In this document: positions 22,470 to 34,565 of the stretch, piece by piece
Layout of the letters: every line of letters begins with the position of its first letter
Position numbering within the stretch: position 1 is the first letter of the stretch
Assembly (NCBI RefSeq): GCF_017591425.1
Contig: NW_024465885.1
Coordinates: 35,100,501-35,164,500, forward strand
Origin: Ochotona curzoniae
Lineage: Eukaryota; Chordata; Mammalia; Lagomorpha; Ochotonidae
Direction of reading: 5' to 3'
DNA: 64,000 nt
The notes under the pieces: model-generated
The model's database searches: none
Told to the model about the DNA's origin: nothing
What the model saw: the letters and a program-made list of their open reading frames with translations, nothing else
Position numbers and translations under genes: made by a program

Positions 22470-23550
22470 CGTGATAACTAAAGTGCCAAACTTTACAATT
22501 AAATTCACTCAGTTTATTTTTGTCAATCAATTACTTTTGAACTGGACATAATCCAGTGACATTTACTGCATTTTAAATTTTGTATTTATTGAAAGTTTTA
22601 ACCACACAGCTCTATCGGGTACAATGCGATGTTCTTTCTACGATTCAGTGACCTTTAAAGTAAAACTGAAACATTTAATTTTACTATTTTTCTATACTTC
22701 TTTCTCCCTCATTGCATGCAGTCCATGGACTCCAGTAGGATTAATTGCCTAATTACAGTGAGTGAATGCAATGTCTTTTGAAAGATTGAAAATTTGTGTT
22801 TCCTGCCATGGTCATTTTACTTGACCACCTGACCAACAGTTTGGACCCATTAAAACAGAAAACAGGTAGGTAACTCAGAACGAATTTTGTAACTTCACAA
22901 TAAGTGTAACAATGTGTTGTAATCCATTAGGTTATTTGATATTCTAAGAGTGAAGTCTGTAACACATTTAATGCTTAATTCTTCATACTATTTATCATCT
23001 AGAAAATAAATTTCATTGTTATTAGTTTATTCAAGATTCCTATATTTAATTGAAAGTCAGTTACACAGAGAGGTAGAGATAGAGAAAGTTTTATCAATGC
23101 TTCATTTCTTAGATGGTTTCAGCGGTGAGGGCTGGGGGTCTTAAAACAGAAGTCAGGATATTCATCAGAATTCCTCATGTGGCTGGCAGGCGCTGAAACA
23201 CCCAGACCGTCTTCTGTTGTATTCTCTATGTCATTTACAGATGCCATTTACAGACAGTGGATCAGAGGTGACATAGCTAAGGAAAAAGGAAAAAAAAAAA
23301 AAAAGAACCTATGTGGAAGGCTGGTATGGCAGCTTGTTCATATCAACAAGAACATGACAATGGCTCCCATCACTATTTTTAATTTTTTTTTGTTATACCT
23401 TAAGTAGGTATCAGAAGAGTAAAAAATAAAATAAATTAACAAGATCTGGATCTGTAGCACAGTGAAATCCTCCAGCCACTTCATATGAGTTTTATAAACA
23501 AGTATTATTTGAAAAGTCTATGTAACTGGAGTCATAGAAATTGAATGAAA
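22470..23550. other. AT-rich intergenic
   Basis: 23030-23260 has weak minus-strand SINE-like phrases ('cacagagaggtagagatag'), too decayed to bound. No gene supported. Confidence 0.4.
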
Positions 23551-23552
23551 CA

Positions 23553-23812
23553 GGGCCCTGTGCAACAGCGTAATGACTCAAGTCCTTGCTTTGCCTACAC
23601 CAGGATGGCATATGGGTGTTGGTTTATATTCTAGATGCACCACTTCCCATCCAGCTCCCTGCCTGTGTCCTTGGAAGCAGTCAAAGACAGCCCAAAGTTT
23701 TGGGATGCTGCACATACTTTGGAGACCTGGAAGAGGCTCCTGGCTTCGGACTGACAGAGGTCCGGCCATTGTAGCCAATTGGAGAGCTAACAGTAGGGAT
23801 GGAAGACCTTTC
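23553..23812 (+). mobile_element. CSINE, 3'-truncated at an LTR boundary
   Basis: Head 'gggccctgtgcaacagcgta', body through 'agaggctcctggcttcgga' and 'gtagccaattggagagc'. It ends at 'ggatggaagacctttcttg', about 70 bp short of the normal tail, where LTR-like sequence begins. Confidence 0.88.
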
Positions 23813-23960
23813 TTGTGGGGAGCCATGCAGTTGGGTTGGATGGTATGGGTGTGTGATGAACACCGCTCCTCAGTTAGCAAGGCTGCGAGGAGTTTCTGGC
23901 TGCGTGGCAAGGCCCGGCAGAATGTCTCTGGTCACCTCATTGCTGCCTCACCTCTCTGAT
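23813..23960 (+). mobile_element. LTR fragment (5' part), same family as 56.15 kb
   Basis: Starts 'tgtggggagccatgcag', with the TG typical of a retroviral LTR. 'gtttctggctgcgtggcaag' and 'agaatgtctctggtcacctc' align by eye with 'atttctagctgcatggtaga' and 'agatgtctctataaccacct' at 56.2 kb, with collinear flanks. Only the 5' part is present. Non-coding; looks like an endogenous retrovirus-type LTR remnant. Confidence 0.6.
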
Positions 23961-23982
23961 GTTTGATAGAATTCTTTTGAAG

Positions 23983-24004
23983 GTGTTGTTGTTGTTGTTG
24001 TTTT
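23983..24004. repeat. (GTT)n microsatellite
   Basis: About seven GTT units immediately downstream of the LTR fragment. Confidence 0.9.
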
Positions 24005-24009
24005 GTTAA

Positions 24010-24960
24010 TGTGAAGTGATTCCTGTAACTGGTATAACACCTCAAATTCATCAATCATGTTACGATAAAAACACCTTTAGTAATGTAAGGCTATGACACA
24101 CAGTTAAAAGTATACAATAGTACAATTGAGACCACTATGTTTCCAAACATCCTGTTATGTGCCCACTTTTGTCCTGAAGTTTGCCCAAGTATAAGTAATG
24201 TTTTCCTGAAGAAATGGCTTGATAATATCTTGCAACAGATGGCAATCAAGGAGGTACAAAGAGTTTGTTTACCTTACACCTCGAACTGTTGCAACACATG
24301 ATATGACACATTTTAGTTTCTTACCACAGAAAGCAAAAGTATTGGGACATCTTTTATAAAGAAATAGATGAGAACCCCCTCAAAATGGCTTCAAGTCTCA
24401 ATCTTACATAGGCACTTATATTTAGGGAAAGAAAACAGCTTATAAAGATAAAAGAAAATTTTTTGTAAAGGCCCTCTGTTTGTAGATTGGCTGAGCTGCC
24501 TTGATCCCTTTCACTGCCCTTTAACAAAAGAATGAAAAACAATTGAATCAGCACTAGCTGAAGGTGATGGTAATTAATGCATGATTTGATTATAAGAATT
24601 AGCAAAGAATCTATGTTATATACTTTCATAAAATCCTTCTATTTATGATCTTTTTATTCTGTACTCTTAATAGTTTAGGCAATATTAGTTTGATTGTGTT
24701 TAGTAAAAATTGATTTTGAGCATAAATAAACTACTTGTAACTATGTAACCACATGCGCTGCCAACCATGGAGTTCCTGGCTTCAGCCACATGACTGCAGG
24801 TTTCGATGAGTAATGATTGTTTAATATATTTTCCTTAGGATTGTTTCTTGCATTTTCATAACCATGATGTAATGAAAAATGAAACAATTGGATGTTGTGC
24901 AAAAGCTTGTGATGATTTATGTCTAAATAAAGAAGGCAAATTTTCTGAGTTGTCCATTAT
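24010..24960. other. AT-rich intergenic
   Basis: A minus-strand 91-codon frame (24354-24629) is hydrophobic by composition only and resembles no family I know. 24750-24800 has a weak SINE-like phrase. Confidence 0.4.
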
Positions 24961-24965
24961 GAGCA

Positions 24966-25122
24966 TCAAGGCATAGTGGTCCGTGTCTTATCTCTTCCTA
25001 TCATCTCACCGATCCACACATCCTTTGCAAGTTCTCAGTCAGCTGGAGCTGGTCTCTGGCACTTTCTCTCTGTCTTTCCTTTTCTCTTTAGATCTGACTT
25101 TCCAATCAAAGTAAATTTAAAA
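24966..25122 (+). mobile_element. Degenerate CSINE, internally deleted
   Basis: Head-like 'aaggcatagtggtccgtgtc' followed by the 3' region 'gctggagctggtctctggca', 'tctctctgtctttccttttc', 'atctgactttccaatcaaa' and an A-rich end. Confidence 0.6.
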
Positions 25123-25245
25123 AAAGAAGTAATTTTATGAATCCATGTATTTTATGCCTACAAGAACTTGAAGAAGGTCATGGACACTAGAACTAAATGG
25201 TAAGTTTATTTACTAGACTAACTTGAAACCTATACACTATTTCTT

Positions 25246-25577
25246 TTTTTAAAAGATTTATTTTTATTATTATTATTTTTTTATTGGAAAGGTGGATATA
25301 CAGAGAGGAGAGACAGAGAGGAAGATCTTCCGTTCAATGATTCACTCCCCAAGTGAGTGCAACGGCCGATGCTATGCCGATCTGAAGGCAGGAGCCTCTT
25401 CCGGGTGTCCCACGTGGGTGCAGGGTCCCAAAGCTTTGGGCTGTCCTTGACTGCTTTCCTGGGCCACAGGCAGGGAGCTGGAAGGGAAGCGGGGCTGCTG
25501 GGATAGAACAGGCGTCCATACGGGATCCCGGGCATGCATGGAGAGGACCTTAACCACTGCACCACCGTGCCGGGCCC
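25246..25577 (-). mobile_element. Full-length young CSINE, minus strand, with target-site duplication
   Basis: Complete reverse copy: tail with (ATT)n at 25261-25283, body, and head ending 'accaccgtgccgggcccc'. The duplication cactatttctt is at 25235-25245 and 25578-25588 (the terminal c overlaps the element end). Same variant class as the copy at 22135. Confidence 0.95.
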
Positions 25578-25679
25578 CACTATTTCTTAAATACACACAT
25601 TTATGAACTTTCAGAATATTCCTGATATGCATGTATCACACCTTTTTGTAGCATTATAAATGTATTTAAATTTTTCTTG

Positions 25680-26460
25680 AAGAAGGTTTTTAAATATTGC
25701 TGTGGGTGCTTTTTATTGGCATACTGCTTAGGAACATCCTATTGTATTCTAGTAACTATGTGTGTAGATCACATTCACCGTAACAATGATATTGTCAGTA
25801 CATGTCTAGATGTTCAAGTGCATCTCCACAATTTTCACAAGACAAACTTTAAAGGCAGTAGAGGTGATGATTTACAGAGTCTCTTATATATCACAGGGTT
25901 TTTATTATTATTATTATATTTTGACAATCTTCACTTAGTTAATTGGGGTAAAAAGGTTCAAGGGCTATAGGGAAGTGGGTAACACTATTGTTTCCACATT
26001 GTTTCCTTCCTGTATCTGAGGTAAAGGGGGACATTGAGGGAGAAGCCCCACCCATTTTCCCACCCACCCCAAGTACCGGATATGGTGCATGTTCCGAGAT
26101 ACTTGATCATGTGGTTTCGATAGTTCACCATTCATGAGTTGCTACCAATCTTGCCACTCCATGCACGATGAGGTCGTTGAAGAATCCACTGATTGACATA
26201 GTCTCTCATAGAATATCGATTTGCCCAGTATTTCACGGCCGACAAATAGCTGAGGTTGTTGCTTGACTTGTTCTGTCTTTTCTTGGTTAGGACTCTGAGT
26301 CTGGCATCTTGACTGGGGAGATCCCCCCCAAAATTTTGAGTATTCCCAGTCCAAATTCTTGCATATTCTGATCGGGGTGATAAACAGGACCCGGCACACT
26401 CCATCACCCCGATCAGCTGGTGGTTGCAGTTGCTGGGTTGGTTCTGTTTCAATCCATGTC
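25680..26460 (-). other. Unclassified repeat-like block flanking the degenerate array
   Basis: Moderate GC, unlike the AT-rich surroundings. On the minus strand it holds a 106-codon open frame (26452-26132) containing SYLSAVKYWANRYSMRDYV; I recognise no family. Further along the minus strand are an (AAT)n run (plus 25899-25917) and an AATAAA (plus 25713-25718). This is compatible with a retroelement 3' region on the minus strand, continuing from the array to its right. Identity is inferred, not shown. Confidence 0.35.
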
Positions 26461-26462
26461 TT

Positions 26463-27980
26463 CTACTGGAACCAATGGGTGTTGCAGTCCAGCCTGATTC
26501 TGCCCTGCATATACTCCGCCTTCACATAAACAAGTGCGGGCTGCAGCCTAGTCAGAGTGACCCACAATAACCCCAACCAGGCCCACCCCCTACCCTGGTT
26601 TGACAGTATGTATGGCAGACTAGTCCAGATTGTCCCTCATTCCCTTCTGCTCTCATACATGCCAACGGGTATTGTAACCTCATTCTATCTAACCATCTCA
26701 TCTATGCAGTCTTCCCAGATGTTGTTGGGTGTCCGTCTAGCCACCCCAGTTCCCGTCCTAGTTCTCATGCCCTCCCGTGGAGGGTGGTAACCCAAGAAGG
26801 AGGAGCCCATTATTTCCCTCCCAGGTCGCTCCCACTCACTGATTATGCCCTCTCCAGGTGGTTCTGTGGTTCAACTCAAGATAACTAGCCCCCAATGCCA
26901 GCTTCTGCCAGCTGATGCTGTGGCCCTGCACCAACAACCCTCACTCATTCTAATTGTAGATTGCACCAGTAGGAATAATCAGCCCAGCCTGGTTTTCTCC
27001 TGATCTAGTACACACGAGGCGTACAGGTGCTGTGGCCCTGCCAAGTATGGTCTACACCCTTCCCAGCTTACACTCTCCAGTGGGAGTAGCTGTTCAGCTA
27101 AGGAACCACCCCTGACTCCCCTGCCAGCTCTGTCCCCTCCCTTCCTGATTCTTACGTGTGCTGGTTGGGTGTTGTGGTCACATCTGGCTCAGGCAACCTC
27201 ACCTTGGAATTCCGTGTTGTGTACTGCTTTTGTCGCGACCGAACCTGGTTTGACCCAAACTCTGTTCTGGTGTTTGGATTTACCAGTGGACGACTTGAAC
27301 AGATTCAGCCTGGTCTGCCCCAGATCCATGCCAAATGCATGCCAGTGGGACACTTTCCATAACCTCTTCTGGGCTGTTTCCTTCCATGCTTCTTGCGCTA
27401 CCCTGCAGGGTCTGTGTCCTGCCAGAGGAGTTTCCTGGGCTCCTCCTTCAGAACCCCTCCAAGTGCCAGCTTTCGTGCATACCAGTGGATCCATGAGCTG
27501 GTACTACTCAGTTCACCTCCTGTCATAGCAGGAACAGTGGCCTTTCTTAACTGGCCTTCAACCCATTCTGGTAATTGCTGTTGGATGTTTCAGCCCATGC
27601 ACAGCTCGTCCACACCCCATATAGCTCATATATGGCTCAGTAGGGGTTGAGACCTAGCATAGTCCGTCCCCCATCTACCCTGGTCCTCTAGAGCACCAGA
27701 AGGTGTTGCAGTCTGGCCTGGCCTGGTGCATCTTATCCCAGTCCACACTTGTGCCATGGGAGACTACAACTATATCCTGACCTGAACATAGCCCCATTCA
27801 CCTGTTGCGACCCCTGCCTTAGACACTGTGACTCAGATCTGTGGCTCATACAGACCAGTTGGTGCAAAAACCTAGCTGGGCATTTCATGAGCTCCACCCT
27901 GCTTTCCAATTGTGCTTATGGGCTAAGGTTTGCTCAGTCCAAACCTTCAGGTCTCAGTCCCACACTTGCTCTAAAAGACT
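26463..27980. repeat. Degenerate tandem array, 50-80 bp units
   Basis: GC-richer block with recurring phrases of the type 'atgggtgttgcagtccagcc' (26474), 'gggctgcagcctagtcag' (26537), 'atgccaacgggtattgtaac' (26658) and 'aggtgttgcagtctggcc' (27699), separated by C-rich spacers. Spacing is irregular. The same pattern occurs at 56.9-58.4 and 59.8-60.6 kb. Short frames through it are incidental. No known satellite recognised. Confidence 0.6.
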
Positions 27981-27984
27981 CAGT

Positions 27985-28225
27985 TCCAGTTCAGCTCCCT
28001 GCTTGATGCCTGGGAAAGCAGTTGAGGATAGTCCAAAATGCCTTGGGACTCTGAACCCATATGGTAGATCCAGAAGAAGCTCCTGGCTCCTGATTTCAAA
28101 TCAGCTCAGCTCCAGACATCGTGGCCACTCAGGGAGTGAATCAGTGAGTGAACCGAAGGTCTTCCTCTCTGTTCCTGCTCCTCTCTGTATATCATAAAAT
28201 AGATCAATCTTAAAGAATTAATAAC
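27985..28225 (+). mobile_element. 5'-truncated CSINE
   Basis: Starts inside the body at 'ttccagttcagctccctgct', then 'agtccaaaatgccttgggac', 'cagctccagacatcgtgg', 'ctcctctctgtatatcat' and a decayed tail. The tRNA-like head is absent. It lies at the right edge of the degenerate array. Confidence 0.88.
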
Positions 28226-28496
28226 TTAGACATGTATGCACACTGTTGCTCTCCTTTTGGATAATCATACAGTATTAAATATGGAAATGCAAAATCCTTG
28301 GTGTCTGAATCACGTATTGTCAAAGAATAGTTTCAAAAAGTAAAATTAAAACCCAAAATATTGCATATGTTAAATTCAAATTTTCTATAACTTTATTAAA
28401 TAATCTGTTTTTTTCTGAATAAAATGCACTCTCAGTTAAAAATAGTGCTTAAGATAAAATATGAGTTTGTTTTTCCTTTGAATATCAAAATACAAA

Positions 28497-28722
28497 AACT
28501 ATTTATTTGTTTATTCTTAATTAAATGGTAGAGAAAGAGAAAGATCTTAAACATCTGTAATGGAAAGTGCTGGGTCAGGTCAAAGCAAGACTAGAACCCC
28601 ATCTGAATCTGACATGAATGGCAGGGGTCCAGATACCTGTGTCATCGTCGCTGCTTTCCTAAGCACGTTAGCAAATAGTTGGATATGATACGGAGCGTCA
28701 GAGACTGCAATCTGTCATCATA
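28497..28722 (-). mobile_element. Old rabbit-like CSINE, minus strand
   Basis: Tail 'atttatttgtttattcttaa', 'gagaaagagaaagatctta', 'ggcaggggtccagatacctg', 'gctgctttcctaagcacgtt'. Matches the older C-repeat form with the 'aagcacgttagca' block absent from the young copies. Confidence 0.75.
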
Positions 28723-28724
28723 TA

Positions 28725-29605
28725 AGATGCCGTTTTTTTTTTTTTTATGGCAGCTCAGCTCACTGTACTAATAACAATCATTCAAATGTGATCATTTAAT
28801 GAACACAGATAGCAGCCTGAATAACAAAATTAATTTCAGATTAGTTTAATATGTGACACTGTCAAGTTCTTTTTTTTTAACTTGAGCACCATTACTGCTG
28901 TGCTGAATAAAAAGAGAAGAAATGTTTCTGTCTTTATCATTTCCTAGCACGTGTCTTGTGTGCACATTGAATTGTTCTTAATAATTGTTCAATATATTTT
29001 ACTGTATGTAAAAAAGTTTTTGGATTAGAAAATGTTGTTTTTAATCATTGTTTTAAGTAATATATAACACATAATACAGATGCACATACAAAGGTTTATT
29101 TCTCTTCTGAACTTTGAGTTCATTACTATGCTTTGAGGAAAAGATAGACTATGCAAAAATGTATCTGTATTTGAATCCTAATTGCCATTGTCACCATAAT
29201 TAATACTCATGTTACCGTGCCATCATTATACAAAACTGAGATTCAGGACGGAACTATTATTGATGTACTTAAATCATTAAGGATATTTTAAGGTAGTATT
29301 GCAACATTACTCCATTCTACTGAACATCCCCAATCTTTTATTCATATTTAGTCTCCCAAACTCTCTCTACAAATTGCATTTCCTGACATCTATTACCTTC
29401 ACCTATTATCATTGTGCCAAAACTTTGGTATTAAATGGAAATATTCACATAGTTGTACAATCTGTGTTTACTATCCATACATGCACGTATATTATATTTT
29501 AACTGCCTAAGAAACTGAAATAGCACTCTTATTTTCCTTTTTTTTTTTTACAAGGTATTTGTCATGCCTTTTAGCCTCTAAGAATTAATGTCGAAAAAAA
29601 TGAAG
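28725..29605. other. AT-rich intergenic
   Basis: T runs at 28733-28746 and 28869-28878. Nothing else recognised. Confidence 0.5.
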
Positions 29606-29610
29606 TTATT

Positions 29611-29938
29611 TGGTCTGGCGCTGTAGTCTAGAGCCTAAGGTCCTCACCCAGTGGCCCCCCTTCCCACCCAGCTCCCTGCTTGTGGTCTGGAAAAGCAGTC
29701 AAGGATGGCCCAAGGTCTTGGGACCTGGCACCCGTGTGGGAGAACCAGAAGGGACTCCTGGCTCCTACTTTCAGATTAGCTCCACTCCGGGCCTTTGTGG
29801 CCACATTGGGAGTGAATCATTGTACAATAGATCTTCCTCTCTGTCTCTCCTCTTTCTCTATATATTTGGCTTTCAAATATACATGTATTTTATATATATT
29901 TATATATATATGCACACACATATAAATCTTTTTTTTAA
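29611..29938 (+). mobile_element. CSINE with deletion across the B box, AT-rich tail
   Basis: Head 'tggtctggcgctgtagtcta' runs to 'ggtcctcacc', then jumps to 'cccttcccacccagctccc', deleting about 40 bp including the B box. The tail is expanded into (TA)n with 'tgcacacacatataaatc' (29880-29930). Confidence 0.9.
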
Positions 29939-29939
29939 A

Positions 29940-31530
29940 AGAAGCTACTACATTTAACCAAGTATATTTAACTCTTATTCTACTGTAAGCATGTTTCTAA
30001 TGGTATTCTCTTCTGAAAAAAGAGATCAACATGTCTTTCGCTCTTTTTCACTAACACTTAAATTTCTACATATTTCCTTATCTAAACAATGGTTTTTACT
30101 TAATTTCCAAACACTACTTAATGCATATAGAAATAATATATGCTATTATCATATATATGCTATTGTTACATAAATAGTAAATGTTATATATATACTGTTT
30201 AATGATGTAACAGGATCACCCACGTTTTCTGGACAGTTGCAATCACGTGGCTCTGAGACAATCAGCACTTCATTGAAGTGAGAAACGATCTCACCATCTG
30301 CACAGCACACACTACCCAACTGTCTATTTAGGACTCTGACTTTCCAGAAGTGTTACAAGGTGTGATTTAGAGTCAAGTGTCAGAGTCAATGATTTCCATG
30401 GGCTGTTTTTAAAGCCTTTACTTTTAGGCACTATTCTTGAAGAAAAATATTTGTGAATAAATAGCCAGGCATGGGGAAAATCAATTTAAACTTTTAATAT
30501 AATGGAATATAACCTGTAGTAAGTGGTATTTTTCTCTTTCAAAAATATGAAACACAAATTAATGTGCAAAAAGTATGTCTATATCAATAACAGGCAACAA
30601 CCACAGCAAAATCATTGTAAAATCATAACAATGGCTGGGATTTAGAAACAGGATCCAATAATATTGTAAGCGGTGAAATTGGGAGAGAAAACAGCAGACA
30701 AGATCACTAACTCATCAGTTATGAGATATATTTCCATAAGTACAAGACAGAAAAATGAGCTTTCATTTTTTTTAGTCTTGGAAGGATATTAAAGTAAAAA
30801 CATACATTTTTATCACTCACATCAATTGTTTTCGTATGAGCTGTGTATAATGGCACACCGTATGTTGCCTATAAAAACAAACCCCCAAATTTGCTCACAT
30901 ATGGATGATTTATTGCTAACTCCAAATTGTAAGCCTCCAAGAAAAAGAAGCTCTAACTACCAATAAATTACTCATCTAATTTGTATCATAGCTAACCTTG
31001 TGACATGCTTCCACCAGAGTTTATAGAAGATGGCAGGATGGCAATAGCCTTCAAATTTCAATAGTAGAAGTTCAGAGCAAGCTGGTTTTGCAGTATGAGC
31101 AAGATTTTGTCAGAAAACCACACTTACAACAGTATCTTTGGTTAATAGAATACCACGTATATGAGACTGGTGTGAAAAGTTAATCAACCTGAAAAATTCT
31201 TGTTTCCTTATGAAATTGCAGCATATAGTAATGCATTATTCAGCAGCTTTTGGTAATGTCAATTTAACCAAAACTGTGCGGCCACGATAGAAACATAACC
31301 CGACTATGTACAGTATCTTATTTGCACAACTGAGTGGAGTGTGCACTTGCACAGTATACTGTGCTTTTGTCCTGGATTATACTCAATGTTTATTAAAAAT
31401 AATATTGCTGATTATTTGCTGTGGAAGACAGATGTAGTGTGAAGTGCTAAGATACTGTTTTCAACATTGGCTCCTCAAATTAGGGTTCTGAATCAAGTTA
31501 CAAAAACTTCACTTATGATCCATACTTCTT
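29940..31530. other. AT-rich intergenic
   Basis: TA-rich patches at 30135-30200. No gene or recognised repeat. Confidence 0.5.
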
Positions 31531-31536
31531 AATATA

Positions 31537-31755
31537 CCTGGGAAAGCCATAGATGATGGCTCACGTACTTCTACCCTGCCATCCACGTGACTGTACCCAA
31601 AGAGAGTTCCTGGTTTCTGGTTTCAGCTTGAGGTGGTCTTGACTGTGCAGTTGATAAGTGACAGTTGATGGGAATTTTCTGTCTCTTTGTGTAATGTCTC
31701 TCCTAGCTCTCTTTGTTGTTCTGTCTTTCAGATATATAAAGCAACACTTATAAAA
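31537..31755 (+). mobile_element. Old 5'-truncated CSINE
   Basis: 'cctgggaaagccatagatga', 'agagttcctggtttctggtt', 'tctctttgtgtaatgtctct' and 'tctttcagatatataaagc' follow the order of the older subfamily. Confidence 0.65.
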
Positions 31756-31759
31756 TGGT

Positions 31760-33530
31760 ATGCTATATTATGTCAACAGTGGCTTTAGACATCTAATTTT
31801 TGCTGTATCTGTTGACAACAATGTCTTCCATAATACATATTCAGTTTGTGTTTATTTCATTATGATTCAAAAGAAAATAGTCTAAATAATATAGTCACAT
31901 TGTGCAAGTAGCCTAAGTGTAGAGTAAGCAATGCCATATGTATTTGTGTAAATACACTCTGTGACAGTCGTAACAATAAGTAGTTACCCTCAAGATGCAC
32001 TTGCCATATTCATCCCCTTTAAATGACACATGACTGCAACAGGAAAAAGGTGAATATGGAGAAACTGCTTTCAAAACAAATGTGAAGACTTTAAAAACAT
32101 CATGTCACATGTAATATCAATGGTGTTTTGGAAATGGGGGAAATAATACTGCATGGATTCTCAAAAGAAATGTACATAATTATTTACAGATAATTGCTTT
32201 ATTAACAAGGTAAAGCATTGAGAAAATTTCTGTAATGAGGGAGAATTAATAATTAAATGAGAGAAGTTTCAGAGAATTTTTTTCATGATAAAGTTGTTCC
32301 GTGTAACAACCTACCGAGAGCAAATCCTGCGTGATAATCTGCTGCAGCATGTAGCAATTATTCTGATTTTTATTAGGGCTTAGTCACCATTTCACAAATT
32401 CTGTGCAGAAAAGCAGGCCTGAGTAATTGTTCCTGTACTTAATTTTTCTCTGACTCTACTCCCAAGCTCACTTTTTACGCTACACTAGAGCATGAATAAT
32501 AAGAAACATTGCTCCAGGAAGATGCTGGTGTAGTTGCCTGAACATTTTCAATGTGGTTTAAGAGAATAATGCAATATTGATCTCACTATCCTATTCACTT
32601 TTCTCTGTCCTCTTCCTCTTTCAGCCAAAGGATTTATTCATCATGGAAAAGATACGGAGTTAGCGACAACATTTTGTGAAATGACTAAAAATAATATTTT
32701 CATATCTGATTCTTTCCATATAAAAATGTCCACACTCTGTAGAATGCCCTTCTTCCCAGTGTGAGTTAACACACCTGCATTAGAACTACTACATGCTCTA
32801 ATCATTGAATCTGGCTTACTTTCTACTCTCATTGCAGAATAAACTTGTGCTGTCCATATTAATCATTTTTAAAAAAATTCCTAGTTTACTCATCTGAGAA
32901 ATAATGAGATGGCAGAGGATAAGCTTGGAATAGAATTTACGGATCATCATAAATGCCTGGTGACTTAGGTCTCAGTCGTTTATATTGATCATGATGATCA
33001 TTACTTGAGGAGAGGAAGGGATCTAAATAACTCTGGAATTAACTTTAACTAATACCTTTCTGCTACCGCCATCTCTGATGTTTAAGCCACGTTGTCTTAC
33101 AGAGAAACTGCCTCTTCAACTCAATAGGCTCCATATGATTCCTGTCCATTCTCCCAACCTCCAACATCAACATCTTCAAAATCTGCTTCGTCAAATCATT
33201 AAGGGGGAACAATTGTACATACTCTTTCTATTCATTTCTATCAGTAATCCTTGTCAGTATCTGCCTAGTGTCATTTATTGCCTGAAACAATGGGTTCACA
33301 TGTTTTCCTTGAATTTTGTTGGCTTAATTTTGTTTGGGGGCAGGATGCTATATCTAACCTCTGTTACACCTTATTTGCAGGAGGTGAAAGCTGCTTGCTT
33401 TGATTTTATTGGAATTGTGATGGTGAATAGATAACTGAGGCAAAAATAAGCGTTAATTGGATTGTGTTCTCAAACACATGTAAATTTTATATTTTCATAT
33501 TTATTCACGTCTTCACTAACTCATTACACT
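31760..33530. other. AT-rich intergenic
   Basis: Contains a 118-codon plus-strand frame (33078-33434) with no recognised domain. A short palindrome tgatcatgatgatca lies near 32987. No gene claimed. Confidence 0.45.
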
Positions 33531-33534
33531 CCAA

Positions 33535-33770
33535 ATGGCTGTGATGGGGAGAGTTGGGACAATGCAATGCTGGGAGCCGGGAGTTTCTTCTTGGTTTCCC
33601 GAATGACTGCAGGAGCCAATGTCTTGTGTTTCTTCCACTGTTTTTTCTGGGGTGTCAGCAGGGAGCTGGTTCAGAAGTGGAACAGTCAGAATTAAACTAG
33701 CTCTAAAATGGTGTGTAGGCTCCGTAGAAGGATAATCAGCCAGCAGACTGTGCTATCACATCATCCCAGC
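33535..33770 (-). mobile_element. Old CSINE, minus strand
   Basis: Order of reverse SINE phrases: 'ccaaatggctgtgatgggga', 'ggagccgggagtttcttctt', 'gcagggagctggttcagaag', 'actgtgctatcacatcatcc'. Confidence 0.65.
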
Positions 33771-34284
33771 TGATGGCTTTTGAGGTTACAGTCTGTGATT
33801 GAGGTGTTAGGATGCTCAGAGTTTGCAAAGAGTAGGTGTTTGTCAAAATCTTACCCTGCTATGCCATCACATGATGGAAAGAAGAAAGGATAAAAGGAGA
33901 ACCACTGTAAGTTTTTTTATAGTCCTTCTATGTAATTCAAAACATAATTATGCTTCCTTGGTGATCGAATCCCACTTCTTAAGGCAATCACATCATTGAA
34001 TATTTCAACATATAGACTTTATGATGACAAATCCAGATAGCAGCAAATATTTCATATCATTTGTGGTCAATCACCCCTGAGTCCACCTGCCACCTGGTAG
34101 ACATGGATCAGAGTTCACATGCCTTGGTCTAAGGCACAACTTCTAACCCTATATAAGGAACGTGACTTCTGACATAATTGAAAGGTCAACAGGATTAGGC
34201 ATGCCTTTTAGCCAATCACACTGCAATTACTGGTGAATGTACTACCTGAAAACCCTCTCCAACCCTCCCTTTCCATAACATTTA

Positions 34285-34565
34285 TTTTTTAATATATATA
34301 TATATTTTTATTAATTACATTGCATTATGAGACACAGTTTAATAGGCTCTGGGGATTCCCCAACCCTTCCCCGTACCCTCCCCCCTGCTGGATTTCTCTA
34401 CCTTGTTGCTGTGTTACATTTCAAATTCAGTCAAGGTATTTTTCATTGCAAGAGGATACCAAGCATAGAGTCCAACATCTTATTGTCCAACCATAACATT
34501 TACAAACCTGGAACTTGTGCTGAACAAATGGACATTCCTCACCAGCTTGTTACCTGTGGTTCCTA
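34285..34565 (-). mobile_element. L1 3' end, minus strand
   Basis: Starts with a (TA)n tail, then 'aattacattgcattatgaga', 'ggctctggggattccccaac', C-rich 'taccctcccccctgctgg' and 'agcatagagtccaacatctt'. This is the reverse of the L1 3' end seen at 4.1 and 43.7 kb. Confidence 0.75.

Noticed and set aside
33078..33434. 118-codon plus-strand frame outside known repeats
   Set aside because: No recognised domain, codon use like the AT-rich background, no splice or promoter context I can support. A search against protein databases and a conservation test would settle it.
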